A stretch of 64,000 nucleotides of DNA from contig NC_049990.1 of assembly GCF_000003815.2 (NCBI RefSeq), forward strand, positions 12,482,715 to 12,546,714, written 5' to 3'. How positions within the stretch are numbered: the first letter of the stretch is position 1; every line of letters starts with the position of its first letter. Below the pieces are notes generated by a model. The model saw only the letters and a list, made by a program, of their open reading frames with translations, was not told the DNA's origin and ran no database searches. The position numbers and the translations under genes were made by a program. Positions 1 through 15,000 of this stretch are shown one piece after another. The DNA comes from Branchiostoma floridae. Taxonomy: Eukaryota; Chordata; Leptocardii; Amphioxiformes; Branchiostomatidae.

Positions 1-43
1 GGCCGCCAGAGGTGCCAGGTTGGCCGGGGTCACCTTTTTGTCC
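1..43 (-). CDS. COL4A1: COL4A1-like exon 18 (partial)
   Basis: Starts [14 protein letters not shown] after acceptor CTTTAG and runs off the window edge. The donor and the exon end are not visible. Confidence 0.9.
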
Positions 44-3000
44 CTAAAGAGCAAGAGGATATTGCAACTCAACCATCTTATCACATCAATATAAGCATAC
101 AAAAAGGAAAAAAGACAAACCAATTCAATTGAACAAAATATAACAACATTAAATTACAATCCATTTAGACTTACATCATTAGCACAAGAGTAAACGCTTA
201 ATGACGTGCATTGACATAGCAGGTGGACACACTGACCTTTAAATTTGGAACATGATCTGTAAACTATGACTGTACAAAACACACAAAACTTAGTTCTTTT
301 ACAATAACATTTGTTCTTACTACTCATTGAATAGTTTTGGTCACGTAACAGTTGTGTCCATGCAAAGAGGGTATAACTGAATGCAGTTCCAACAACATAT
401 CCACACCATATCTACTGTTACCGGGTGCCTACTGACAGAGACTAGTGCTACTCACGTTGAAGCCAAAGGGTCCGGGTGGTCCAGTTTGGCCAGGGAGACC
501 CTGTGTGTGAACGAGGACAGACACCGTGAACGTGAACATTTCACATCAAGACTTAACTTTTTACTCACATTAAACCCAAAAGGTCCGGGTGGCCCATCCT
601 TGCCAGGCTTACCCTGTAGGTAAATATGTAGATCAAGCACTCCAACAATCATGCATTAGTGAACTTACTGTTCCTGCTTCACATTCCTGTTAATATCAAA
701 ATTTAACATCATTTTGAACATAGATGCTGGTTAAATATGTTTAAACAACTGAAGTGTATATATTAGCTTAGAATGACATACGCAACTAATCACACAATGA
801 GAAACAACTGAGTTAATATCAAATAAATCTGTTACCACATAACAAATTTATTGCGATAAAGCCAGTAAGCCTTCAATTCAGCTTCAGCATTAGACCATTT
901 GAATACTGTTACAATCCAGGACCATATAAAAGTGTATATTTGTATGCCAGTATGGTCCATGTAATTTGCATTGCCTTAAAAAAAGATCACAACTCATTAG
1001 TAATATGCATGTTTCTGAAACAGTCTTTAGTTGTGTTAAAATGTTTCAACTACATCAAGTAGAAAAGTTCAAACGTAACACAACAATGATGCCTGGTAAG
1101 AGAAAAGCTCAGTACTCACAGGAGGTCCGGGGATGCCTGGTTCTCCTTTGGCACCTGCACCGCCAACAGCTCCAGGTAGGGGCGCCGGTCCTGATACACT
1201 CTACAGTTCCACAGAATAAACCATTGTTGATAAGAGAACAAACAATAACATACAGCAAACTTACAGGACTTCCGGGGCGTCCGGGTTCACCTTTGGGCCC
1301 TCTTTGCCCTTGGGGTGCCGGGTATCCAGGACAGCCCACTGGACAGCCATAAGGGCAACCAACGGATGGACAGCCTCCGCCTCCCCCTGGCTGTATGCAG
1401 GAGAATCAAACATCAAGTGCAACCTGTCATGCAACAATGCCTCCAGGACAATAGGGGTACAATTTGGTACTCTGTAGAACATATACTGACATGTACTTGA
1501 ATTCTCAATGTGACAATTTAGTTAACATCCCTACAATACAAAGATATGATGATGAGATATTTGTTAATGAGTTTGTTGAGTGTGCAATTGCAATGTATGA
1601 CCTATGATTGTGTGATGACCTGGATTGATTGTCATGGATACCATACAATTGATTGTCAATTTAACCATCTCCATTCAGCTAAAATTTTGTACATTACTTT
1701 GTATGAAACTTCATGCCCAAGTTAGACTTATCCTATCAGCTGAAATTTTGATAGTAGCTGAAGTAACTCAATCAAAAACCTCAACAATTGTATTTTACTG
1801 AAAACTCGCACAAATTTCCTTCTATATCCAAAATTCAAAAGAAAGAGCATGCTATTTCCTCAGTGCGACTTGTCTAGAACATGACGAGATGATTCAGTAA
1901 GAACTGTGGGTGCACTTACAATTGCTGCAGATTTGATTAAAAGTTCATACAGAAACATAGTACTGGTGTATTTATGCATGTGAAAAGTTGGACGTCAGAA
2001 TCATTGTCACAAAGATGTGTTAGCAAGGACGACGTTGTCATAAACAAAAAAGCTAGCCCACTTAAAACGTGCATACAACAGTATGCAGCTAGACAATGGA
2101 GGTCAAGACAATGACCAGTTCTACACATGTAAATGATGGCCATTGTTAGGTGACTTTGGTGAGCAGAGATGTATTTTGACAGATGGAATATGCCAGATGT
2201 CACGAAACAAAGTTCAAGTGGATCAGAATTAAAGTACCGTATAGTAGTGATAGATATCACTTAACAAACTAAGAAACGAAACTGTGTGCAGAACTTTTTT
2301 TGATGGCAATGAACAATTTTTACGATTTTCTTGGTCCTTTTTTTCTGAATGTAACAAGCAATAATTTAGTATTTCTTCATACAATTAGAATTTAGACAAA
2401 TTCCTTTTGGGCAGTTCGTTAAAGAGCTGTGTGAAACTTTAAGTACCAATTTTAAATTTTCTCTTAGAAACAAATTCCATCTTTCTGGGGGCATGAGGGG
2501 AGGCATTGCATAATTAATGATGACAGCCGGTTGCAGTTGATGTTGGATGCTTGCCCAGGAGCCGTACACAAAAGCCACTACAAGCTGGGACTAAGCCATG
2601 CACTGCAGCCATGTTCAGCAGCACACTTCTCTGCACTAGAAAACTGGAAAAAGCGGCAGGTTAACAAAAGCAGGGCGAAAATCTAGCAAACAACAAAAGC
2701 TCGGTCATGTGCATTTGTGTTCTTCTGTCGTGATTCCACTTAGCATACAATTATTTTATACACTGTGTGTACATCTATGTAACACTTGTCATAAGGTTAC
2801 ATAAAATACATGTTAATTTTCACTTTTCTAAAATAGATTTAAGATACATCTTTCACTGATGAACAAGTAGTCACCAAGTTGCAGCTTGATATGCAATGTT
2901 ACACATAAAGCTTTGTCACTTTCATATCTTGTGCATACCATGTCCTACAACTCAAAAAACAGAACCTCTAGTGTCTGTTGTGAAAATGTGTCCACTTACG

Positions 3001-6000
3001 GCACCAGGGGGTCCTGCAAGGCCTGGCTCTCCCTTCTGGCCTTGGAAACCAATGGGTCCCTGTAACAAAGAATATCGATTACAATCTCGTAGATACTCAC
3101 ATTACAAAAAACGTACTTACAAGGACCAGTTCATGTGCTGCATATTGTTCACATACCTTCAGATTTTAATAGATAAATAGGAAGGTGATATATAATATTC
3201 ATCCCTATTGCAATTGCATCAGAAAAGGTGATCATGAATGATACACAACGTTCTTTCCCTTACTGTGGTATTTTGCTGTTGTCTTCTTTGAAAATTATGA
3301 ACAAAGCTACATCGTTTCTAGTTGCAAAAAAGACAGACACTATAAACATATAATACAGATACTTACTGCTGCTCCTGCTTCACCCTTTTGTCCCTTTTGA
3401 GCCTTAAATAATTGGGGAAAAAATACAAAGACATGTTACCGAAGAGCAAATCAAATAGAAATGTCTATTACCTGCTTAAAACATTAACAGAGCAAAAATG
3501 TCATGAAATTAATGAATCATAAAAATGTGTATTGAAGCAAAACTATTCTTAGACTTCTACGCTGATAGAGAAATTAATACTGTAATTCACTTTGTGTTCA
3601 CGGTACTTAACTGTCACGGTCTGAGAAAATTTAACTTGTTCTCGGAACTAAATGTTCACTGTCATGGCAAGTGCACATGAAAAAAGTCTGTGAATTATTT
3701 GTTATCAGTAATGATAAGTTCACGTTACAGTCATCACTGTGAAAACCGTGAACATAACAGTACATTGAAAAAATCAGGAATTACAGTATCATCCAACCAT
3801 ACTTCAGCATTCTCAGCCTCATATCAAAATATACGTCTTCTAACAGGGTATCCTTGACATTTTTGAAATGAATCAACAAAATATGAGCAACCAGTTTTAA
3901 CTGATGATGCAATTATACTTACAAAGATTTGTCCGGGGAGTCCGACTTGTTCTCCTAGAATGCCAGGAGGTCCAGGTGGGCCGGGAAGACCACCCTCACC
4001 CTTAGCTCCCTTTGGTCCTTGGAAGCCCAAGCCCATGTCACCTTTCTCTCCTTGGAAGCCTCTGGGACCAGGGAAGCCCTAGAAAAGAACCAAAGATCAA
4101 CTCAAGGATGGAACATCACCACCAAAAAAGGTCAAGAGAATTGGACTCATTATTGAAGGTAAAAAAATGTGTCTTCTTCTTTACCTTTGAGCCTTCAAGT
4201 CCCCTGTCTCCTTGTGGGCCAGGAAGTCCGTTAAGTCCAGGTGGGCCCTGTAATAAGAAAGAACCATCAGATTTGAAGTACCTACTTATAATAATTATCA
4301 AGTACACACTACATGTATCAGGACCATAGCAGAGGAATCTCAACAGCCAAGTGCACCGACATAACTCAAAAGTTGGGAACTATTCAACAATAGCCTGACA
4401 TACATGACACATATACCATGTGACTATCATGGATGTTGCATGCAGACAGCTTTGACATTAACTAAACATTAAAATTAAGTTAAATATTCTCATGTAAATG
4501 TTGACCAGTACTTACAGGTAGTCCATTTCTGCCAACATCACCTCTGTCTCCCTGAAAGCACAGGAAAATTGCTTGCTTAATCTAGAATTCTATCATTATA
4601 TGAATGATTCTGTTTTAATTCTTATTCCAAACTTCTGACAAACAATTCTTATGGAAAAATCAGTATGCATTTTTGGATGAATTTCAACTTTTTTATTTCC
4701 AACAAAAACAAAAAACTATGGTTACATACCTTGATCCCTTCTCCAGCACCACCAGATTCACCTGGTTCACCTTTTGGTCCATCAAGTCCAGGCAAGCCCT
4801 GCAAACAGGCAAAGGCAAATGTGTTACAACCAAATGTCTCCACCTTTAGGGTGTAGTAAAAAATCAGAGAGTATCAGAGCGAATGTAATTGTGACAAATA
4901 TCAAAAATTCTCTTACCGGAGTACCACCCCTTCCTGCTGGGCCTGGGTTACCTCTGGGTCCGAGATCTCCCTGTAGAATAAAACAAGTCAAGAGACGATA
5001 TGTTATAAAAGAATCACACAAATGTAACAAAAGCTTAATGTCACACGTCCAAAAGTACACAAGGTAAAACTATATTACTTTAATCACACAAATCCAATTC
5101 TTGATTCTTTAGTAAAATGCTTACGTTACTTTGTGTTTCTGTCTTGCAGCCTTTCTTTAGAAATCTATTTCTTTAGAACTGATTTAGGAACTTGATAATA
5201 GCTGGTAGAATAATCCAAGAATTATTGTTTGCAAATCCAAACTGTAAAGAAATACCTGTGATATGTTTGTTATGTACATGTCAAGTTACTCACTTTTGTT
5301 CCATTGCAGCCATCCAACCCAGGCGGACCCATGGGTCCTTCCAGTCCTGGCAAACCCTGAAATAGTGTAGGAAAAATGATATCAATATCAACATTATACA
5401 CATACATTATAACATATTGCATTCAAGCATGCACACAACAATATTACCCTTTAGATATTTCACAGCTTCAATATGATTCACATGTTAACAGTTAACAAGA
5501 CATATAAAACTTTCCAGAGTAGCAATGTTAAAAACTTAATGTCACTAACACGGAAATGTGAACCTCAAGCTGACAGTAATAGTTAATGCCTTCAACACTG
5601 AAAACTTACTGGAATTCCTGGAACACCAGCAAAGCCTGGAATGCCTTGTGCACCCTTCAGAAGGAGAAATAAAGTGAAATTAAGTTTTGGGTACAGAAAT
5701 GCACAAGTTAACACATCTGCATTAGAATAAAAGGATACATCAAAATTGAGCAACAAAACAGACATCATAACTCACCCTGATTCCCTTTGGTCCCATAGCA
5801 CCTTGGTTTCCTCTTGCGCCCTTAATAAATAAAAAAAAGAAGGAAAAACTTAAGTTTCACAATCAAACAGCTATAACAATAATACTATGACAACAGTCCT
5901 CACTACATGTGTACAAAACTTTGCTACAGTTGTTTGCTTCAGCTATTTCCACTGGGAGGTAGTTACCTTCTGTAATTGTGCGGGTGTTCAAGAAAAATAT

Positions 6001-9000
6001 TATAGTTGGCGATACTTCCTACCCTGGCGGGTAACAAGGTGACGAGTTACACTGGCTGGAGTCCATACAGACAAAATAATGGCAATGTCTAATCCAGACA
6101 TCTTTCCATGCCACTAGTCACTGGCATTTTTGGCTTAAACAGATTTTCTCAGGCTGCTTTTGATTAGCTCAGTCTTTTAAGTAGAAGGCTGAACGTGTGT
6201 ATATTGGCAACTTGGAGAAAACAGAATATCACGTATGGATATAAGGTGACTCTTCCTTCTTCCAAGCTTCTTAAATTTATCTTTATTTTTTGGCTCTTGC
6301 TTTGGAATTTATACAAAAAACATTGCTGAGGCTCAAACAGGTTGGGCAAATTAGCAAAATAAAGTTAAAGGAAATATCTTAACGACTTTTTAGTAAAAGG
6401 AAAGAAGACTTCTGCATGTGATTATGCTCTTATCATAAGAGCCATAGTGCTTAGAGCCTAAAGCTGTAAGCCTTGGTTGAAAATTTTTCACAGATGTCAT
6501 ATGTGAAAACTGTCCTAATTTGAAGTTACTCAAAACACATGCCATTTTACAGTAGCCAGTTTGGAGAGGTTTAACTAAATTGGTCTGATTGGGAGATCCA
6601 ATTATAATGTACACCAAACAGCCAATACAAAAAGACAAAACTTTTCCAAGTTGTGATGAAGCATATTGTATGTACATTTGCAGTCAATTCCTTTTCAATA
6701 TGAATTTGTCTGGTGCAATAGTTCACCTGGCAATTTGGTTTTGATCTTCAGTTTGAATTCCATAGAAATTGTTTTAGTTCTTGAAGTGAATGAATTTCAG
6801 GGATTTCATAAGAAGACAGTGTCGAATTGAACCCTAATGCACTAGAAAGGAAGTTATGAATATGGCAGCCATGACTCAACAAGGCAGCCTTCATTCAGTT
6901 GTAAGGTTAGGCAAAACGTAATGAGGGGTTATTTGCTAGGTGGTGAGGTAGGGTTAGGCATCCAGGCCACCCTGCCATCCTACATCAGGGTCCTATCAAC
7001 TGACTGTTCAGCTAGTTAGGTAGGAATGTCCTCATCTTCCAGAAACCAAGTATCAAATGGACACAAACAGTGAACTGACTTGACTACAGTATCCAACAGA
7101 GACCATGCATGTCTTTTAGTCATCTTGCCTTTCTAAGCTTTATTTTCAGCAAATTAATTCTTGTTTTGGTAACTACCTTGCTTGTCACTAGCATAAATCA
7201 ACTTACAATACCTGTTTTACAGTCACATAACTGGTATGATATTCTACCTAATCAATATAAATACTTGAACATTGGTATCTTTCTCTAAGTTGGGAAAAGA
7301 GGAAGGGGTTATAGATGTAATTTCAAAGTAGGTATTACAATTACAGTCTAGCAGTCCGGTCTTGGGTAGATAGCTAGAGGGTGTGCATTCTGCTGTCCAG
7401 ATACAATTTTCTTATCATGCTAACTTTGTTTGACAAGATGTAACAAATTTGCTGTCAGACTTTTACACCAGATTTCAGAGTGGACATTTCAGACTCAGAG
7501 TAACATTTCTGCTTGACCAGGCTGTCCAAAAGTTGACCTCAACAAGAAGCTGAGGCAACTTGATATGGGGAAAAATATAAAATGTTGACATGCTAGAAAG
7601 CTCTTCTTCAGTTACTGTACTACCTGGTTCCTACATTGACATATGCATCTCAAACTTTTTACCCTTTCCTTTAATAATCTGTTCATGTTGTGGTCCATAC
7701 CTCTACTGATAGGTGGTAAGATACTGTCTGCAACCAAAACCCAGGTTGCCACATCATCAGTTCCCAACAATCCTTTGGCCCCAGGAAATAGGAAACATAT
7801 GTCTGAGAGATATGCTGTGAATTCAAATGCAGATAAGAACTGCCCAGTCTGGGAAACTTGTGGTGTGTTCAACTGGGTCGAAATCGGAAACTTTGGGTTG
7901 AATAGACTGCCCACTGAATTCTCAGTCAGGTCAGGATAATTCCGGTCAAGTTCCTGCATTTTGACCTGATCTTTAAATATGTTTAGGTCCCGTCTGCTTC
8001 ATCTTTACAATACAAACCTCTACTTGCTGCAGAAGGTGTGAACTCACCTAAACTACAACACAAATGTCAACCTTAGGTAGATGCTTCTTAGAATGAATCT
8101 CTTTTAGTGTGTAACTGTGAGGCTACTTTGAAACACTCATCATTTGTTTTCCTTACCAGTAGTCCCTTTGGTCCTGGTGGTCCCTCTAGTCCTTGGAATC
8201 CTGGTAATCCGGGAGGTCCTTGTAGACCTGGTAGTCCTCTTTCACCCTAAAAATAAAACACAGATGAAGTGATGCTCAATGGCACTCTTTAATGAAGTAG
8301 AAGTTCAAATAAAAAACAACAAAGAAGACTGATGACACTGTTCATAGAGTGGAGAAAGATTTGTGTCCACCAACCTTGGTTCCTTTTGTTCCATTGCAAA
8401 CACATTTTCCTGAACAGCCTTCACATGCCTGCAACACAATATAATAAAAAATGTGATGAGAAAACTTACCTACATTGCAGGTAAAATGTACATAAAAAAT
8501 AAAAAATAAAGTTTTGGCAAGGTGCCATTATCATCATCATCATTAGTTGATGCAGCATGTTTGTGAAACCCCACACATTGTAAGATTTCAAATACCTGCA
8601 GATAAACAGTAACGTCGAGATATTATTGGCCATTTCGAACCATGGTTATACTATATTAGGATTACAGCGAAGGCAAAAATTCTGATCGAAAACTAGTTTG
8701 AAGTGGTTAAAAATGCTTCTATTCTAAGAATGTTCAGCAGAATCAAATCGAAGGTCAGCTCCTAAAAGTAATGATTTGATTTATGTCTTTCTTAATTTGA
8801 CCCAGCTATTTGGTGATTCATAATGCAAGGCCATTACCAGCACCCTGTTTGTAGGTCAGGGATCCAGAACCTGTCGCCCCCACACAGCACAGACAGTCAA
8901 CTTACACTTCCGAAAGCCTAGTCTTACGAAAACATATCAATAATTGTCTGTTCATCAGTCAAGTTTGTGTTTTCTGATTTTGGGGCAGTTTGTTGAGGGC

Positions 9001-12000
9001 ATGTGGTTGTTTGAGCCTTAGCAGTCTATGCTTGAAGTAATGGGATGTAGTCTACTCCAGTGTCCCTGTCTTATTAGAAGAACCCTGCCCCGGCTGCCTG
9101 TGAAATGTGCATGAAGAGTGTTTCTGATTATCTACTGACCAACAGACAGCAGGAACTGGGAGCTGAGCCAAGAGGGGGGCCAGCTAGGTTGATAAAGTGA
9201 GAGACACAATATTTGTGGCCAAAAGTAAACTGGAAACCTTGGCACTGAACCATAGTGACCACCTGCAAAGATCAGTGGTCTAATGAACCCAGTTCTACTG
9301 TTCCACTTCCCTCCTGCCTTCCTCTGCAATTCTTTGTGTGGCAAATCAAGTCGCGTCTAAAGGAGGTTGAACTTGAACAAAACAGCTTCAGCACTGTGCA
9401 CTGACACAAAAACTGAGACCTTCCTACTTTTTAATATTTTATTTAACTACTTATTTGAATAAAATTTAAGAAAGGAAGGTGGGACCTAAACATTAACATT
9501 TAGACCTTGCTTAATAACTTCTGGCAAGTTCTGCTGTAAGATAGATGATTGTGGGGAGAGAGCTAAGTAGGAACAGATTCAAGGGTCATGTTGGACGTCT
9601 TTTGCAAAGTTCACAAATACTTACTTGAACTGTGGTAACTCAGTCGTCTTTTGTTTACACTTTAAATCCTGTGGTATTTTTTTTAAATTCTACTTTTGTG
9701 CAGATGTCTGACTATAGCTCTAAGAAGCATAGATAGCATTTAGCCCTCTTCTTGTTGCCTTTACTTGTTGTGAACGCCATTTATCAACAGAGGAAAGAGA
9801 TACCTGGATTGGTATTTGGTATTTTTCCAGTTTTCACAACATCACACCTCTTTTCATGCACTTTCCCTTGACTGTGTTATACCAAACCACTGTAACTAAT
9901 AGTAGAAAGACTGATTGATAGGACAAGTGGGCACCTTGGATAACATGGGTGCTGAAGGCACACTAACTCCAGTCATCAGCTTGGGACACTCGACACAAAA
10001 ATAGCAACTTGAGAATCTTAATAGATCCAAGGGATGTCAAAAAGGCCTCAAACTTAAGATAAAGATCCAAGCTATCACCATCTTCAGGAAGCGAGGCCGA
10101 TAAGGTTCAATGCTGTAAGGCTGGAGACAAATCTAGATTCAGTTCCAGACCCACATTTCAACAAAATTTGCAGTGACCAGAGAGAGCACTCAACTGTGTT
10201 GATGTACAACTTTGTTGGAGATGGCAGAGTTAGCACAGATGCAACAAACTTTCAGAGGTGGAACAAGGACATTCAGTAATCACAATATCTCTGTCTAGAA
10301 AAGTATGTCATTAAGGGTACAAGTTGATCCTAAGGTTAATGATACTCATCTTGTGAATGTGTGATGAGGATTGGTGTTGCAGTCTTTTTGAACCTTTTAG
10401 ATCCAAAACAGATACCTTTGATGCATCTTTAAGCTCTCCGGGTTATCTTTCTCCTGATAACTTATCTCTGTACCTGGACCAATTTAGAGAATGATGGCAC
10501 CTCTAACCTCTGCCTCTCTTTTAATCTACAGATGGACAGAGACAGACACAAGAGTGATGACACAATAATCCTGTAGTGGCGACACAATAACCCTGTATTT
10601 CTAGTTCTTCTTGTCATATTACTAGTAGTATGATATTTATGGTGAAGTTCGTTTCTTTGTTTACTTTAATTGGAGGCCGTAATCAATTATGCTCCCTGGT
10701 ACAAATTAAGGCTGTTGAAACATCAAAGAATTTCCCCTGAAACCCAGACAGTACAAATACTTATCAATCCCATACTTCCTGAGCTTCCTCAGCCAACATT
10801 TCCTGGAGGGAGATAAACCAGGGACATAAGGTTTCAACATGACACACATATGGCCCAGTTCCCTTGGTTATGTAGCAGGCTGACCATGAAGACATTTACT
10901 CAACATTGACATCAATTCTGACTTCTACTAAACAAATCAGGTTTCAGGTATCTCAGCTATCTAGGGACCTTCAGGTGGATGAAAGATTCTGGGGTGATGA
11001 TATTAGCCAATGAAAAAACATTCCCGGAATCTAACCTGAGAGGGCCAAAGGACAGCACAGCTGGAGCAGGGATTTGCAACCTCAGATGGATTTCTTAGAA
11101 TCACAGTCACCTAATTGACTCCAAACCTCAGTGTCCACCACAAGAGGGCATGAACCCAGGGATGGTTCTCTGGACACCTCATGTCTTCTTCACAGCCCTC
11201 ACAAAGATTGCAATTTGACCTTTTGTCTTTTTGGTAAAATCAAATTTTAAGACTGCCAACTTTCACATAAATGTTGGGCAGAAAATGAATCCCTTTATAA
11301 AACTTCTCCTTTTATTTTTACACCTTACTGGAAATGGTAGACAAACTGTCTCCACTGAAAGTTGTTATACCCATGATTAAATCTGGATCCCACCAAAACC
11401 CCAATGCTCTCTGGAAAACCCTTCTAAACCCCTCTGAAAAAGCCCATGTCACGCTTTTGTTTTGTACCCACTTTGTCAGCTGGCAAAACACACTGATGAT
11501 GTGCCTGCCTTCCTGATGTCAGTTTGTCCCACTGTGGTTTGGATGACCACACCCACCTGACCCTGTGGTCAGGGCCCTTACCAACCTGACCACCTACCCT
11601 TCCCAACAGCCATGGAGGTGAAACACAAGCACTCCTTTACTATCAATTGCAAATGATAGTGACAGCACTGAGGGGTAAAAACCTGCTAAAACTTAGGTTG
11701 TGTCCAAAGATCAGCTAAAAAGGGAAGAGGCGTCACTCTCTGCAGGACACACTTCACCTTGGTCATGTCCTGCCTTAACCGCTTGACAGGACATTCTGAG
11801 CAATTGTACAATTCTGCTGCACCACCTTGTTCTTATCTCAGTTCCACTTTGTTAACTTCAACATTGTTTAGGTATTTTGCTACTATTTATCAAAGTTCCT
11901 TTGACATGACAAAGGTTCATCCTAAAATCTCATACCTGCAGCACAAACTTGAACTACTGCTCTAAACCAGAGGGTCAATGCCCTCTTTATCTCAATTCCT

Positions 12001-15000
12001 ATTAAATTGATGCTACCAAATTGGAAGCAGACTGAAGGTTCTACTTAACATTTGACCTTCCTGAAGGGTCATTAACCCTTTCCTCATTATCGTGGTCACA
12101 TGACCATTGATGTACGTGCAACTGCTCACATGGATCATGTACTCCTTGTCTTAACCTTGGTGAAAGCAGCATTTTACCTTAGTTTTGGTGGCACATTGAG
12201 TCCCTCTAGAACTTTCAAGTAGTTTCTCATGATATTGCCTATCTAATGGCTGACCTATACACAGGTACATTAGTAAAGCCTTCCTGGAGATGGTACACTG
12301 TAATATTATTTCCAGTTTGTATTAATGAGCTGATATGCATCAGTAATGGTTGTCTCCTACCAATAAGCTTGTCAGCTTTAATTGACAGAGTTTTAAGTTT
12401 ACTTTGAACCCTTTCATGCCTTGTGGGACTATCCTTTTCCATGTTTCCTGGACTTGGAAAATAGTCATTATAAAATGGTTCTGATAAGAAGGGTGGGGTG
12501 GGGGTCAAGAGCGACTAATATGCTGACTTAGAACCACCTACATCCCTTATTTTGACTGACCAGAAGATGGAACTTCCTGCATAACATATCACATTTCTCC
12601 TTGATGAAATACTGTTAATCAAGAAATACTTGCAGTTGATTAATATTCGCAGTGATCTCAATGACGATGGTGTTTTGTTTTCCATTCTCCAAGCAGACCG
12701 CAAACTTTTAACTTTTAAACTGAAGCAAAGAACACATTGTTAGCCATCCTCACACAGAATGGAACTTATATCACTCCACAGTATGACACAATACATTCAG
12801 GCTGAGTATATTTTGTAACAGTGCCAGCTGTAGTGATTCATGTGTTTTGGGTGTAACTGTAAGAAAGAGCTAATGAAAGGAAGCATTATCTGGTAAGTTT
12901 TAACATATAAGGTTATAAGGATCAGTCCCTTTGACTAGCAACCTCTCACTTGTCAAAGACCATATGTTTTTGAGGAGTAATTTATAAAAAAAAAGTTGAA
13001 ATCTTGATACATACTACATCCATATACAATGTACATGTAAGTGTCAAGTCTAATTAAATTTTTCAGTAACAACTTTTTATTTTGACAAAGTTTTCACACG
13101 TTGTTACAAAATGAATTGAAAACGATATTGCCACAGTATGACAAAGATGAGTGACATGCCTAGGTTGAAGATGAAGAGGTTGGCAATCTCATTCATTACA
13201 ATGTATCAGAACTTCAATAACATCACAACTTCCAGTCTATCCTTCTGCACTGTGGGAAAGTTTCCACAGGAAGTACTTGAAGAGGTCAAGAGGAAATTTA
13301 GACTTCATTTCACGTCTATTATCTCTGTGGGACCTTCCTATTTCTGGCTGTCACAAGTCTGACAGCTTCAAAGGGAGGGTCAGACTAGTCTGGCCAGCCT
13401 AGGGGTGACCATTCCTGGCACAGGAAACCATGGTTTCCCTTGCATGTGAACTGCAATGGCTCTTTGGAATGCTTAGCACGCTACCAACAGACACGATGGA
13501 AATTAAACGCTATCAATGTTACCTGAGTACTTGGCAATGATTGAGACAAATGTGCCAAACTGGTTCAGAAATAGTTGATGACAGTGAATGAAGCACACTT
13601 CAGTTGGCATTTAAATTAAATGTCTTATTCTTGCAACTTAGATTTGTGAAACTGAGACAAGCAAGGCAATAAAATGTCTACCAGTAGTACTGTAATATGT
13701 TTAATGTTTGCTGTAGTTTTTTGTGTTTCTGTTATAACATAGGACTACAGATGAAATGTCTTATTTCAAATTTTAAGTGAGGATTTAAGTGCAGAGGCCT
13801 GGTCGCTTAGGTGACCTTTGCTCTATACTATTGTTTGAGATGATGGTTGTCATAGTTCAATATACATGGCCTAAAAATTACTTTTTGGTTTTAAGGGATA
13901 TTTCATTTTACATGGACTTATGGACCAATCTTTCCGGTCCACACATTTGGGTTATTTTTTACAGACTTGGTACTTGCACTGTGTATAATGTTTGATAATA
14001 TTTAACGGTGAGATTAGATTTAGCGGTTCTGGAACTTCTCATTTCACTTGTTTGTAAACAAAGGGATAGAGATGATGATCTGTGTTCTGGCTTAGCTAAA
14101 AAAAGTGAACAATGCTCGTTGCCTACAGTCAGGGTCCAGGGATGCTACCTTGAAGAACACCAGTAATGCCATATATGCAATGGAAAAAAAGATCTTAGGT
14201 CATGTGTTTTGATTGCTAAAATATTAGCAGGTTGTGCTGCATGCATGTTATGGATGGAGAGATAGAACATCTTGCACTGCCAAGAAACTGCTATATGACT
14301 CATGACACTCATGTAAGAAGACATTATCTATCACTTTAATGTAAATACAATGACATATTTGACGATATGCTGCAAAACATAACAGCAATGCCAGAGAGGC
14401 AGGCACCACTTTTTCTTGGCTTAACTTTGTGAACAAAGATCTTTATGAATGTTGTCGTTGTTATCTATCCATTAAACAGTAACATGCCCGCCTACATAAA
14501 ACTGCCTGTGCTTAGTGTGTGTGTGATCACTTTCACACAACCTAACATTTCAGAACCACACTGACACTGACAGTGGAAAAACACTGATGGGACCTTAGGC
14601 AATCTATACACTTCTGCACTTGTCCAATACCGGAGAAGCCTCCCATTCTTTAGGCTAAGGGGCAGGGCAAGAGAAGGAAGCATCCTGTCATGTTGGGGGA
14701 CCATGGGTCAACTATCAGTATGCACTGGCTGTACCTTCTCAGGGCCTTGTCACGAAATCTGAGCCATGTTTGCCAATCAGCTGCTTATCTCAGACTTGGA
14801 AGCAACCCAGATCACTCAGTCTTAGGAAATACCCTTCAAATTGACGTCAACATTGTGTTTAATTTTCAAATTGCTTGAATGACGCTATGACATTAATTTC
14901 AAGTTCAACTTAGGAGATCTAAAAGTTTAGTGTTTGACTTTTAAGTTGCAAGAATTCAACAGGAAACAGTCAACTTCTTGAACTAAGGACACTATATAAC

